A DNA stretch of 64,000 bases from Siderastrea siderea. Its lineage: Eukaryota > Cnidaria > Anthozoa > Scleractinia > Rhizangiidae. A program made the position numbers and the translations under genes. Positions within the stretch are counted from its first letter, which is position 1; the number at the start of each line of letters is the position of its first letter. Shown piece after piece: positions 1 through 11,800 of this stretch. The notes under the pieces were generated by a model. That model did no database searches, was not told where the DNA came from, and saw nothing but the letters and a program-made list of their open reading frames with translations. The stretch is taken from the NCBI GenBank assembly GCA_964030785.1, contig OZ034973.1, forward strand, positions 1,446,132 to 1,510,131, given 5' to 3'.

Positions 1-470
1 CTTCTTCCTTCCTAAATCTTCACAAATCACTAAAAACATGGATACTTTAGAGGAAAAGGTTCCATCAGCATCTAGTCTCACATATTGTATAACCTTTGAA
101 TGCTGAAAGGGCATGTGAAGAAGAGAAATTTTTTAAGTGTCTGCACTTTCAATTCGTACTCTCCATGTCATGTGGGTCCACTTTCAAGCAACTCACCCAA
201 AATAATATAATTACAAACGGTGTTGCAGTCTAGTTATATTTAGGTACATCATGGACAGCTCATTGTTAAGGACACCCAGTTATTATGGACAAAAGCTGAA
301 GTCCCAGCAAAGCAGGGAACTAATTCCTGCTATGATCGCATACTGTCTCTATCACACAGAGCAAATCATGGTCTTGCAATTGTCCAACATACTGGGAGTT
401 GAAGCTATTTAATGTTGACAGCTGTGATGACCTATTCACTATAGATCATGAATGTTTAAGGTTCACTTAC

Positions 471-3400
471 CATGAGGAGGTTTGAAGTCTTCTCCATAAG
501 ACAACCATATTTCTTGATCATAAACCAAGTCATGTACATTAGTAATCTCCTCACCATCCCTTGTAAACACTCTCTTAGCAATCCTCCGTCCTGCCGGCCC
601 ACCCGCACTGTCTGTCACCTTCTGACAGCTGGTGCAGGCATCAAGAAATCGATGCATCAACTGCGACTTGTCACCTTGGATTCCTTTTTCAGCTTCATGC
701 AAGTTGAAGTAAAGGTCTACACCGCCTTCAGAGCAACCATTTTCAAACACCTAACAAGAAAAAGGTCCACCTTGATCCTAAATAGTTAATTAACAACATA
801 TTTTATTGTGTAATACATTTTCCCAGGCAATTACAGTGGATTATCAGAAAAACGTAATTATTTTGAAGAACCGCATTTTAAAGCTAAGTTACAGCTGCCA
901 ACAGGTCATACAAAAGAAGACAAAACCCCAAACAATGCAACCAATTAAACCAGCTGCAAACTCAGATGCATTATTACCTTCAATTTCAGTCCCCGTTTTC
1001 CCAACAATCTACTCTCTGGTGCAATATGTGACAAGTGCTGATATCTGTAATTTTCCAGCCCTGCTGACTCTTCATCTTGTGTGGCAGCCTCAACTTTGCT
1101 CAGATGAGACTTCAAGGTGGGAATCACACTTGACAAATCATTGATGTGTTTCTCAACCTGAATAAGAAGTACGGTAATTTAACTCATGAAAAGCTTATTT
1201 CACAGTCTGAATTTGAAAACCATAAACACTGTTTAATAACTAACTGTCTGTCATACCAGAAAATAAATCAGATGCAAGATGAATTATAATTTTATCCTCA
1301 TTGTGGTCAACCTCTTTTATTTATGACTGGATGTTTTTATCATGTAAAGACAAATCAATGTGTTCATGCTTTTCTGACTTGCCCTATATCAATTATATTT
1401 TAAGCAGTTTTTGTAAAACATAACACACGTATTCTCAAAGGATTTATAAAATGGTAAACTGAAGAAAAATGACTTACGGAGGAGAATTTTCTTACCTCTT
1501 TTATTTCATTTTCAATCTCTAATTCAGTCATTGACATTATCTCTTTGGAGACAACTTCTTCAGCCTTAAGACTCTGCTCAAGCTGTTTGGGTAAACAAAA
1601 TAATAACGAAAATACTGTTTGAACTGAAATTCTTTTGTGTGTGTGTGTGTGTGTCACTTTTTTTTCTTCTAGTACCAAATTCTTTACATAACATCACATA
1701 TATGGAACCCTTGGAGTCAAAACACTGACTGTGAACTTGAATCTGTTAACAATATTTGAAGGGCCCGGTGGAAAAAGGACGTAAGTGACGATTTGAAGTT
1801 AAAATCGAAATTGCTCCTATTTAGCTGAACATTGGCACACAGGCTGGTTTTCATGTGAGGAACGCTGTTGCGCACTTATTTCTTGACCTGAGATCTAAAA
1901 TTTGAAGAATTAGCGTATTACTTTTGCGTGAAAAGTGTTGTTGAACTGAACTCGCTCAAGTGATGCGTGAAAGATTTCTTTTGTTCTCTGCCTGAACTAA
2001 AACAAAGGAATTCAACCTAGAATCTGCAGTCCTGTTGTTTTGTTTGTGTCAGTTTTAAGCAAAAGTAATACGCTAATTCTTCAAATTTTAGATCTCAGGT
2101 CAAGAAATAAGTGCGCAACAGCGTTCCTCACATGAAAACCAGCCTGTGTGCCAATGTTCAGCTAAATAGGAGCAATTTCGATTTTAACCTCAAATCGTCA
2201 CTTACGCCCTTTTTCCACCGGGCCCTTCATTTGATGTGGGAACAGTTAATAGGGATTTAATTTTGAAAGACTTCTCTAGTCGTGTACAATTTGTGTGATG
2301 ATGTAAGTTTCCATACCTGTTGTTTATAAGCTTTACTTTGTTTTAATCTGTTCTTGGTACTCAAGAGAAGTGTAGTAATGAAGTGATAAGCCCCTTTAGG
2401 ACTGAATCTTTCTGCTCCTCTAGTCACCCACACTGGCCCTAAGATAACACTGGCTGATGGCTGGAGAATTCTGTCCAATACTGGGACTACAATCCAGAAT
2501 GGTGATATGACCAGGGGTTAGAACAAAACTACTGAGGTTTGCCGTGTCAGACAAAATATTACATAATGTAACTGTGCAGCTAACAGATGGGTGATCGCTC
2601 CTGTGGATTCAACTTTTTCAGGGTTAAGTTGAAAATCTCTGTTCCTGCATGGCCTAACTCACTTGGCAGCTGACACACGAAGATAATACCATAAAATCCT
2701 GCTTGTAAGCCCTGGGTTATACAAGTTCAGAAGGGTTTTTGGGTGGGCTTTTTTTTGGGGGGGGGGGGGGGGGGCGGCTGTAAGCAGTATGAAAAAATGT
2801 TGCGGAATGAGCAGATAACAAATAAGTAATTATTATCACTAACATTATAGTGCTATGCAAATACATTTTCCATTTACTCACATCTCAAGGCTTTAAGGCG
2901 TTACAATAAATCAGGAATTTAGTTCAATGCCATTATTTGGAACAAATTTAGTTCAATACTATTTGGAATGTCAGTATGATTAAAATTATTGTTCTACTCT
3001 GTACTTGCATTACATTTTCAATTTGAAGTTGTACATTATCTGTAAAAAGTACTTAAATGTTAAAGTAACTAGGATAAATGGAAGGGGGCTTATATCCAGG
3101 GGGGCTTATAATCGGAATAAAATTTTTGTTAACGGGTAGATGGGCTTATAACCGGGATTAAAATTATGGTATCCGTTAAAGAAATACTGGTTATAGCCTT
3201 AAGGTTATGACCCTAAATGCAAAGTGCAGTTACTTTTCCTATGGAGGAGGTAAACTCACAAACACCTCACATGAAGCTAAAGGTACTGACTATCTTAAGG
3301 TTGCAAAATTCATGACAGCTGACACATTTTTAGAGGACTGTTGGGGTTATGAAATAATCAAACAGGTCCCCACAACTCACCATCAGAAAAGCTCTTTACT

Positions 3401-6400
3401 TCCTTTCCTTGCCAGTCAAACAGAAGTCTTGCTCCTGAGTCCAGATTTAACTTCTTAGTGCAGTCATCCAAGAACTAAAGAGGAAGAATGGATTTAATGA
3501 GGAAATAATCTGGTCCCCTTTGAAGACTACATTGAGGCTCTGCGAAATGCGTGTATAAAAACTGTTATTAGAGAGATTAAGCATGACGTCTGTGGCAAAC
3601 GCCAACGGCAAAAACACCACGTGAAAATGAGTTTCCCACCATTTTTCACGTTTTCCGTCTGCCGTTTTCAACGTAAAGAGGCCTGTTCTCGTGTTCGTCT
3701 ACAACGCGAGTATTTCTTTGAAGTGATTGATCGTTTTGCTACAATTATCATGCAGTCTGTGCTTAAGCTCAGTGATGTTTTATTTATTTGTCTATTTATT
3801 TTTCTACGGAAACTGACCGGATTCCTGTCAGTGTTTAAACAAAAGGGGAGAAAAAAGTGCGAGAAAGCGAGGTGATGTTTGGTTGTCAAATTCGCAAAGG
3901 CAATCAACTGTTTTATAAAAAAGGCACTAAAATTATGCAGTACGTCAAATCATCGCAAGGCAACCACATTCAACCGGTAACTAATGTTTTAGTTAAAAGC
4001 TAGAAAGCTGCTTTCTTGTGTATCCAAGCTTTTAATGAGTTTATGACGAAGCTTAAGAAGAAATGGTCCGCTTTAAAACGGCAGACGGCAAACGACAGGT
4101 TGACGTTTGCCGTTTGCCGTAAACGCCAGAAACGCGATGCTTAATCTCTCTATTATTATTATTTTACAAAAAGTCCCTCAATCACAAGGTCTCCTGGCAC
4201 AAACAGCTAAACTGTACCTCATCAAATCTTCCAGCTACTATCTCCACTCCTTCAGAGTTCTCACCATTCCTAAATACCAGTATTCTTCTCTTCTGACTTT
4301 CAACTAATGACTTCATCCTCTTGGAGAGAGATGGCTTTGTGCGCCCTCTGGAGTGATCTTCAGGAAGCACAATGCCATTAAGAGTCCATGATGCAGATCT
4401 ACGCAGTTCTTCCCTATCTGTTTTGAGACACAGAAATACATATCACTAAGACCAATGATACATTTCACACAACAACAAGTTTTTTCATAATCAAAGTTCC
4501 ATAAAATCTTTTTTCACTAAGCCCTTTTAACTTTACATGTAGGTAAATGTTACTTTTCTGCATAGCTGTAACGGTACTTTCCCGATTGGGCAAGTAGTTA
4601 AGTTCCCTTGGTTAACCCTTTAAGCCCTAATGGGTTATTCCAGAAAAAATCCACAGACCCTGATGGATGGCAAGAGTTTTTGACCCCCCCTTCCTCCCGG
4701 ATTTCCTGTACCTCTAGACCCCTCCCCAACCCGGATTTCCAAGGCCAGAGACCCCCCCTCCCACCCAGATTTCCCTGATTTATTATGGGCCCTAAATTCA
4801 ACATTCAGTCCGTTGAAAATACGTAGAATCGCATCCAGAATATAATGACTGTGGAGCTCAATTTTAATTTTAATTTGTAATACAATACAAAGTTCCAAGC
4901 TTTAAACTTGGTTCGCTGAGCATGCTTTGTAGCTACCACGTCAACCGCGCGCTTTCTTCGTGTTTTCTCCTTTTATCACTTTTGTAATATTCTTCGCAGA
5001 ATCTTTGAAACTGAACCTAAAAGCATTTAAGGTAAGAAATGCATACTTTGAAAGACTACTACTTTCTTCGATTCGGAGGAAGTTTCTTCCGTAAAGTCAA
5101 AGATCTGAAAAAATGAGGTAACATTTTTAATGACCCCCGAAGAGGAGTTTTAAGTCTAGGCCCCCCCTCCCACCTGGATTTCCAGAGCCCTCGACCCCCC
5201 CTCCCGCGAGAATTTCCAGCGTGCTATCCGTCGGGGAGGTGTGGATTTTTTCTGGAATAACCCAATAGTGATCAGCTTCAAATATCTCCTCATCAGAGTA
5301 GTGTATTATATAGCACATATAGGTCATGAGAAATTAGCAAGTGATCACCAAAGATGAATTGTCTTGATGTTTAAACAAGTTCTCCCAATTAGTAATCAAT
5401 AAAATCTATGGAGATTAGTAACAAGAATTTTTATAATGATCTTGGGGCTTTAAGGGTTAATTAGTTTATTAAGATTTTGTTAGTGAATTTGTACCTCTTA
5501 TAGTAGCATAAGGATCACGGAATGCCTCGCCACAAGAGACAAACACGTCAACATCCCTGGGAAGCTGGCTGGCATATGCAACTGGAGTGCCGTCAGCTAG
5601 AAAGAGTTTCCTTGCCGCAGACACAAGTCCTAGTTTTTCAGTACAGGCATCAAGAAGCTGCATAGAGAAACAAGTTGCTACCATTATTTTAGTAATGGCC
5701 ACGAATCTAAATTAACTGATTGGTTGTTATACAGTGTAGTCATCGATGTAATATCATATTTAGTTGGGTTGTGTCAATGAAAGCATCCCTAGAGAGAATC
5801 ATTAAAAGATCCCTTAGAATTTTAAAGGAACTGCATGACAACCGCTGACTTCACTGAAGATACTTAAGAATTTTCATCTGCAATCTTCAAAGATCTTCAC
5901 CAAAGATCTTCACCGATCGATCTTCCAAATCTTCCAGCCTCAGTTTCAGTCAGTAAGCATGGTCTTGTGAAAACTTTGCGCAATGATCTTGCTCAATATA
6001 TTTCTTTCCTGGTGCAATTTCACAGCAGCAAACTTGTCATTTGCCACCATTTCAGTTTGTTTATCTCACTGTTTCAGTGCTGCAAGAATCCAAATTGCTC
6101 CTGCAAGAATCCAAAGGATCTTGCAAAGATCTTTGCAGGAATCTTTCCTGAGACCTTTGACAATCTTCATCAAATCCTTATGGACCTTGAAATATCAAGA
6201 AACAAGTTAATGATCTCTAAAGATCTCTAGGATCCTGGATAGTTCCTTAATATCTTAAAGTTTTCAAGAGCTGCTACATTACTGACCAATTCTACCACCA
6301 AATTTGAACATGATACTACCGGTAAATACAACACAGCCAGGAGATAGTCTGCACCTGTTGAAAATCCGGGGCTGTAATTCTTGCATAGTTGTCCCGGTTT

Positions 6401-9400
6401 CCATTTTGAAAAGCTCTGACACAAATGAGGGGAGGCTTCCTCTTGTACAGTGGCTTGGTCTTCTTACCACTCACAGAACTAGAGACTAAAAAGAAACAAA
6501 GTAAAGAATGTTATTACTGATAGTTAACACTGCACACAAATCTCACAATCTGCACATTTAACTCTTGAAGCCCTGGTATAAAAATGCATATTCTCCTTAC
6601 TGTTCTCCATACATTTCTTATGGAACTGGTAAGGAGAATTTGTCTAAATATCAAGACACTCATCCTTGATGATCACTTCCTATATTCTCATCACTTGAAT
6701 GTTTGAACAAGCAGTGACTATGTAAAGAGAAATTTCATTTTCATCACTGTTAGGGCTTAAAGGGTTAAGCTACACATTCCCTGGTAGAAAGCCTATACAG
6801 GATCCTGTGATATTTTCAAGGATCCTGCAAGAAAACACAGGATCCTTCCTGGGATCCTAAATGCCAGTAACCCTAATGATGTTTTATAAGATCCTACTCA
6901 GGATCCTGTAGAATCTTTTACAATGTTGCAAAAGTTCTTACAGGATCCTGTAGGATCCTACAGGAACCTAGACTAGATCTTGTAGGATCTCGTGTAGGAT
7001 CTTATCAGGATTCTGGGTGAGGATCCTACAAGATCCTATCAGGTTCCTATTAAGATTCTGATGTAGAATTTCTACCAGGGCTAGTATTAAAACTTTAGAT
7101 AAGTCTGGGTCTGCTTAGATTAGTGTAATATAATTATGCTTTTCTTTAAAACAAATTCCACACTACAATCTTCAACATTTTCAATGGAACACTTAGACCA
7201 CCCCTCCCCCTCAAATCAAGGATGGAAGAATGGTGGGTTTTTCCCTTTGCACGACTTCATCATTGAAGGGGGGGGGGGGGGAGGGGGGAGAAGGGGGGTT
7301 CTGTTCCATGTTATTCCGTCCAAGATTGTAGACTGGCCTGTGTTCGTAAGTCATAAGTCTTGTTATAATAAGTTACCTGTCTGTACGGTACTTCTAGAAA
7401 GTGATGAAGTTGCAGAGCTAAATGAACCTGACCTGTAAGAAAATAAGGGAAAACCAAGTTAGATAATATTAATGTTGTATTCTACATGTTTAACAGTACA
7501 GTGCAATATACACTGTTACAGCTGTGGTTGATTTGTTTTGGGGCATTGTCAGCAAAGATTCTGTCTTCAAACTAGAACTATGTTACACTTCATTGAAACA
7601 CAAGCATGTAAACTGGCCTTACTGTTAAAATTATTGCAATTAGTTTTAGCAAAGAGATTATGAAATGCACACTTTATTTTTTGGCATTTAATAAGATTGT
7701 GTTATACTACATTAACATACCTTCAATGTACATATCGGTTTGCTGAGCTTCCCAAAAAAGGTTTTGCAGCATCAATATACGACATAAAATAATTATTGTC
7801 AAAATAATACATCTTTTTCACTGACAAACTCAGTGAAAATGAAAAAAATAAAAACATTTTGAGGAAGTAAAATTAGTTTAACACACGTTGCAATCAAGTG
7901 GACATTATTTTAGTGCTTGGCTTTTTAACCTGTTTCTGGTTGCAGGAGCTGATACTGGGCGGTTACGCCTTTTTGGATGTTGCTCAGTCTCTGTCCAGTC
8001 AGTCTTGTCAGCCCATCCAATAACAGTCTGAGGTGGACCAGTATTCCTTTTAGACTTCCCTCTCTGTGACAGAACTGCAGACTTTGGCCTCTTTAACTGT
8101 GTATTGCTGTTACTATGAGTTGAAACAGCATAAGGAGACAACCTGGCTTCCCTTAAAATAAACACATCATAATAATAGTACAATACACTTAACTGTACAG
8201 TATGTGAGTGGTACGTAGTACCAACAACAATCAAACCCTCCCACCACAGTGGTAGCCACTGAGGCAGAACCTGTCAGTCCCTGATCGCTCTTATCAAGAT
8301 GTGAAGGTCTTTGGCATCACTAACTTACACTTTACCTTCACTGATATCAAGCAAACCTAGAGTATTAAGCATTATTGAAAAATAATTTAACAGCTAAGTA
8401 AAAAAGGGTGTAACTGCTAATAAATTGATTGCATACTAGTATCTAATCTGTTCCCCTGAAGGTCTGGTTACAAAAATAACTGAAAGGTATGTCAGATAGA
8501 GATTCTGTGCTATCCTTCCCTGCATTCTCCAGTATTTTTTTGTGCTCTCTTAGTGCATATTATAATGCATATTATAATCATGTTGCAGTGAAAATGGGTG
8601 GTTCCAGAAAATATCCATACCCATACCACGGGCGGCATCTCGGAATTGCGAAGGGGAGGGGGGGTTACGTCGGCTAGAATTCTGAAGACTTGGGGGGGTT
8701 CATAGGACTGGAATTCCGAAGGCATGGGGGGATTTTCAGGAGAGTAACTTCCAGTTTAGTGTAGTTAAGTCTCTTCAAGGTAAACTCATCAAAAACAACT
8801 TATCTAAAGGCGATGATTCACTCGTAAACACGAGACATGTTCAACTCAATCAACATGCTGGAGACACATTTCAGTGGTCATGGTCAATAAAATGTTTATG
8901 CTAACATGATGGCTGAAAGCTGTTCACTTGCCAGTAGATCGGTCACAAAAGGGATCGTAGGCTTTATTGTTTTGCTCGAATACAATACTGTAGATCCCAG
9001 CAAAGGGTTTTCAGCCCCTATATTAAAGTAGATATCATCGAGACACATGTGAAATTGTTGTGTTACATACCATGCGACGTTCATTGAAAAGGTCAGATTT
9101 CACGCGTTATGCAAATTTGATGTGCTTTTGATCAGACTACATTCACTATTTTGTACAAATTCTTTTAAAGTTGTCATTGACTTTGAGTTTCAATGTGAGT
9201 TTCATTTACTATTTTAATTTTAATCAAAGGATAAAGTGCAGGGAAAAAGTTAGATTTGTTCTCGCGCAATTTATTTGAGGCTGCAGTACAGTATGCAAAT
9301 TAAGTTCACTGTGAGTAAAAATAATTGCAGGAAAAAAGCTTGCTGTTTTACTCTAATTCTTTTCCTAACATCATAACCTTCGATTTTTAGAATAGGTTGC

Positions 9401-10760
9401 ATTCAACAGTTTCGCTTTTGATGGCAGGTTTGAGTCTGGCAAATGCAATTTCCAATTTCAGTTCTGAAAATTTTAGCTTTGTTGTTAATTAATTTTACGT
9501 CGCATTCAGCACGCAAATTATTCACGGCAACCCTCGACACCAAAAATTAGAGACACACGTTTAAACATTGGACCAAGCGTTGGAATGACTTCAAAGCCGT
9601 TTGAGTTTTCTAATGTTTAACGGATTATCAGTAGAGTACGTTTTGCCGTGGAAGGTTACAATGTAAAATAATACTCAGTTGGCCGCTGTTTGTCATCGCA
9701 CAACGTTGATTGTTTGCTGTGCTGAATGTACGTTTTTTTCTTTCGGAGGGAGCGAAAGGATTAATTTCCGTTTAATAAAGGTGTTTGGAATATAGAGAGG
9801 GCTTTTCAAATCAGTTGGAAGAAAAAAGCGGCAATTCTTAAGAGGGGTTTGAATGACTATGGAATTCCGAAGGCATAGGAGGGTAGAACGGTTTGGAATT
9901 CCAAAGGCAAGGGGGGATTGAGCATTTTGGAATTTCCTAAGGGAAGGGGGATCTAGATGAAGATGCCGCCCGTGGTAGGGTATGGATATTTTCTGGACTC
10001 ACCCCATGGTGGTAATTGACCATTAGCTAAGTGCTCCAAGAAACTATGTGAGAAGATCCTCCAGGCAGCAGGGTTTTCAATAAGGGCAGGCAGCCGGCAA
10101 AACTCGCCGGCTATTCCACATGAACTTGCCGCCTGTTTGATTGAGAAATTACCTCACATTTTACGACTAACATGAGAAATTTCGTCACAAAACACGAGCC
10201 TTGGATCGGCCAAGATTTATTCATGAAAAACAAAAGAATCCTGCCTGAATTCTGAGTAATTTCACCAGCGATTTGTGTTTCCTGTTCTGTTCAAATACCC
10301 TAATTCTTGCTCCAGAATGCAGGAAATGCATTCTAAGAGGCCCAATTTTTCAAAAATTTCCAGGGGAGCATACCCCGGACCCCCCTAGAATCTTGCACCT
10401 TCTGCGCGAGTAGTTTATTCTCCGCCTACTCCTTAGATTTTGCCACCTACTAAGATTCCTATTGAAAACTCTGCTGAGGCACACTGGGAACTGTTGCACA
10501 AAACAGCCAAGGTTCTCTTTAACAAATGACTAACTCTTACTGGTTAACACAAATATGACATAAATACTTGTTTGTAGAGGATTAAGGACAAAAAGGCACT
10601 GTTTACATCACAGCATTCGTAACTTTTATGTCCACTCTTTTAGCTTTGAGCAAGTCAATTTCATCTCATCTTACCTTTCTTTACGCACTGGAGGGGCCTT
10701 TTGGATTTCATCCATGTACTGAGCAAGTAACACGTCTTCATAGCTAATTTCCTCACTCAT
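471..10760 (-). CDS. DCDC1: Doublecortin-domain protein, DCDC1-like (5' part, runs off left edge)
   Basis: Eleven exons were assembled on the minus strand: 10675-10760 (ATG at 10760), 7930-8151, 7377-7432, 6355-6485, 5495-5657, 4218-4417, 3381-3474, 2317-2486, 1496-1582, 978-1157 and 471-750. All use GT/AG (the donor at 6354 is a weaker GTGCAG) and the phases close to give 556 codons plus one base, still open at the left edge. Residues 1-121 are a Ser/Arg-rich linker starting MSEEISYEDVLLAQYMDE. DCX domain 1 spans about 141-214 (LICVRAFQNGNRDNYARI, then LLDACTEKLGL), domain 2 about 264-345 (RRILVFRNGENSEG, then FLDDCTKKLNL), and domain 3 about 458-556 (FLDACTSCQKV, ending near WLSYGEDFKPPHG). 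Residues 375-440 look coiled-coil. DCX domains bind microtubules and tubulin; several tandem DCX units in a long protein is the DCDC1 arrangement. The family is known to be much longer, so a large part of the protein lies outside the window. Confidence 0.85.
1638..1653. repeat. (GT)n microsatellite
   Basis: A short run of GT dinucleotides beside a T-rich stretch, in a DCDC1-like intron. Confidence 0.8.
1754..2232. mobile_element. Foldback/MITE with ~175-bp terminal inverted repeats
   Basis: The left end reads GAAGGGCCCGGTGG from 1758 and the right end is its complement, CCACCGGGCCCTTC, finishing at 2228. The arms match for about 175 bp each with few mismatches and enclose a short unique centre near 1930-2030. 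ATTT flanks both ends (1754-1757 and 2229-2232), consistent with a target-site duplication. There is no coding capacity. It lies in an intron of the DCDC1-like gene. Confidence 0.85.
2757..2774. repeat. Poly-G tract
   Basis: Eighteen consecutive G bases inside an intron. Similar G or C runs occur near 7268, 19980, 33482, 35431, 40086, 57951, 62443 and 62840, mostly at or inside transposon-like repeats. Confidence 0.9.
3084..3160. repeat. Degenerate GGGCTTATA minisatellite
   Basis: Three imperfect units containing GGGCTTATA lie in tandem with 15-40 bp spacing. No coding potential; intronic. Confidence 0.6.
3567..4154. mobile_element. Non-autonomous TIR element (AGAGAGATTAAGC ends)
   Basis: Terminal inverted repeats AGAGAGATTAAGC (from 3570) and GCTTAATCTCTCT (to 4151) enclose about 580 bp. 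ATT on each side may be a 3-bp target duplication. The inner flanks repeat the word GGCAAACG and its variants in both orientations (near 3594 and 4082-4125), extending the inverted symmetry. No transposase ORF is present, so it is an internally deleted or MITE-type element. Confidence 0.75.
4612..5461. mobile_element. TTAACCCTTTAAGCC-family TIR element interrupted by a second element
   Basis: The ends are TTAACCCTTTAAGCCC near 4612 and GGGGCTTTAAGGGTTAA near 5460. Its right part (about 5290-5450) is a diverged match to the short copies at 6558-6768 and 57099-57309, including the shared words around GTGATCACC and GACA...CATCAA. The left part is displaced by the nested insertion at 4632-5263. 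Confidence 0.75.
4629..5266. mobile_element. TTCCAGAAAA-family element nested in another repeat
   Basis: Terminal inverted repeats GGGTTATTCCAGAAAAAATC (from 4632) and GATTTTTTCTGGAATAACCC (to 5263) are flanked on both sides by AAT (4629-4631, 5264-5266), a likely target-site duplication. Subterminal runs of CCCCCCTCCC with GGATTTCC or its complement are typical of this family in the window (compare 8594-10017, 60023-60195 and 62900-63015). No transposase is encoded. Confidence 0.8.
6558..6768. mobile_element. MITE, TTAACCCTTTAAGCC family, copy 2
   Basis: About 210 bp with ends TTAACTCTTGAAGCCC and GGGCTTAAAGGGTTAA. It matches 57099-57309 along its whole length in the same orientation and is related to the right part of 4612-5461. 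It carries the internal hairpin AATTCTCCTTAC... / GTAAGGAGAATT in its left half. No ORF. Confidence 0.88.
6778..7081. mobile_element. GGATCC-rich foldback element with CCCTGGTAGAAA ends
   Basis: Ends are TCCCTGGTAGAAA and TTTCTACCAGGG. The interior is a series of short, mutually complementary words such as AGGATCCTGTAGGATCC, so it can pair in many registers. A second partial copy ends with the same TTTCTACCAGGG at 13310-13413, and the stretch 5820-6240 upstream has a similar composition (AGATCTT, GGATCC, CAAGAATCC words). Confidence 0.75.
8594..10017. mobile_element. 1.4-kb TTCCAGAAAA-family TIR element
   Basis: The left end has GGTTCCAGAAAATATCCATA followed by CCACGGGCGGCATCT, and the right end has the complement, AGATGCCGCCCGTGG then GGATATTTTCTGG, finishing around 10017. 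Purine-rich stretches with GGAATTCCGAAGGCA motifs lie just inside both ends. The centre (8890-9750) has no convincing ORF. It occupies most of the first large intron of the DCDC1-like gene. Confidence 0.8.
10071..10470. mobile_element. Degenerate TIR element with GCCGGC words
   Basis: TTTTCAATA at the left and TATTGAAAA at the right flank about 400 bp containing CAGCCGGC, CGCCGGCTA and a stretch reading CATACCCCGGACCCCC. The same word set (AGCCGGC, GGCATGCCCCC, AGGGTT ends) marks the element at 35325-36110, so the two are probably diverged copies of one family. Confidence 0.5.
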
Positions 10761-11134
10761 TCCTCTTTGAAAATACACAGATGATTTTCCCTTGCCAACA
10801 GCTGTTCGCGATTTTTAAGTCATTGTGATTCTGTTTAGAAATCAAATCAAGCCTACAGCAAACTTAACCTCTTAAACATTTGTATACTCTGTCCACGTTA
10901 GGTCCATCGCAGGTGAACAAATTCAACCTTCAATTAACAGGTCACTGCTAATTAACTCTTGGTCACAGTTTTAAAACTGGAAATGAAAAATCCGCCTCTA
11001 AGGACAGTTTACACAGGCATTTCATCGTAATTTACATTTCCAAGATGGCGTCTCGTTGCTACGAGTGACGTCGTGTTGTTTTGGTAAGCCGCTGACAAGA
11101 GTTTATTTGGCGGGAAAATTCGGGAAAATTATAA

Positions 11135-11304
11135 CAATAGCCCTTTGCACAGTTACCTTTGCTTATTTGCATTACAATGTATTTGAAAGTGGATGAGAGG
11201 CAATTTCGGGCAAAGTTGCAGTTTCTGCCCGAAATTGCCTCACATTCACGTTCCAATACCTTGTAATGCAAATGAGAAAAGTTAACTGTGGAAAGAGCTA
11301 TTCA
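11135..11304. repeat. Imperfect hairpin (MITE-like)
   Basis: Arms of about 80 bp meet at TTGCAGTTTCTGCCCG near 11215; the left arm holds GGCAATTTCGGGCA and the right TGCCCGAAATTGCC. No ORF of note. It sits upstream of the DCDC1-like start codon, between the two left-hand minus-strand genes. Confidence 0.75.
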
Positions 11305-11309
11305 CTGAC

Positions 11310-11800
11310 GCCTTGGCCTAACTACAAAAATCCCGAAAAATGGCCTAAAAATCTTTCCGGAATTTCTCCAAAAATGTTCCAAAAAAATCCGGTTTCACCC
11401 CTAAAAATCCCATAAAAAATAAAAAACTGGGTAACCTATGGTGAAAATTCAGTGGCTTTAGTGGGCTTTGTGCTAGTGCCCTCAGTCTCAGCCAAATCAC
11501 TCAAATCAACAAGCTCTACTGAGCCCGCCATTTTGAACTTACTGACAGCAGGGAATGCTGGATTATGGGTAAAACTGATGACTGACACTGTGAGGGGGCA
11601 TCAAAACATTGCAAACAAAGGCTTTAGGATCACTTGTGACAAAACGTTTCCAAGTTTCAATCTTTTTTGTAACAAATAAGCAAAAACCCTTGAAAATATT
11701 CACCAAAATCCCTAATAATCCCTCCAAATCTCTAAAAATCCTATAGTTTTCTAAAAATCCCAAAAAAGAAATCCGGATTTTTGTTGCTAGGCCTAAATGA
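11310..11800. repeat. AAAATCC-rich degenerate repeat region
   Basis: Two blocks (about 11320-11430 and 11690-11790) consist of many imperfect AAAATCC words, separated by about 260 bp without such words. The blocks are bordered by GGCCTAA at the left and TAGGCCTAA at the right. No gene is seen here; short open frames on both strands look like chance. Confidence 0.5.
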
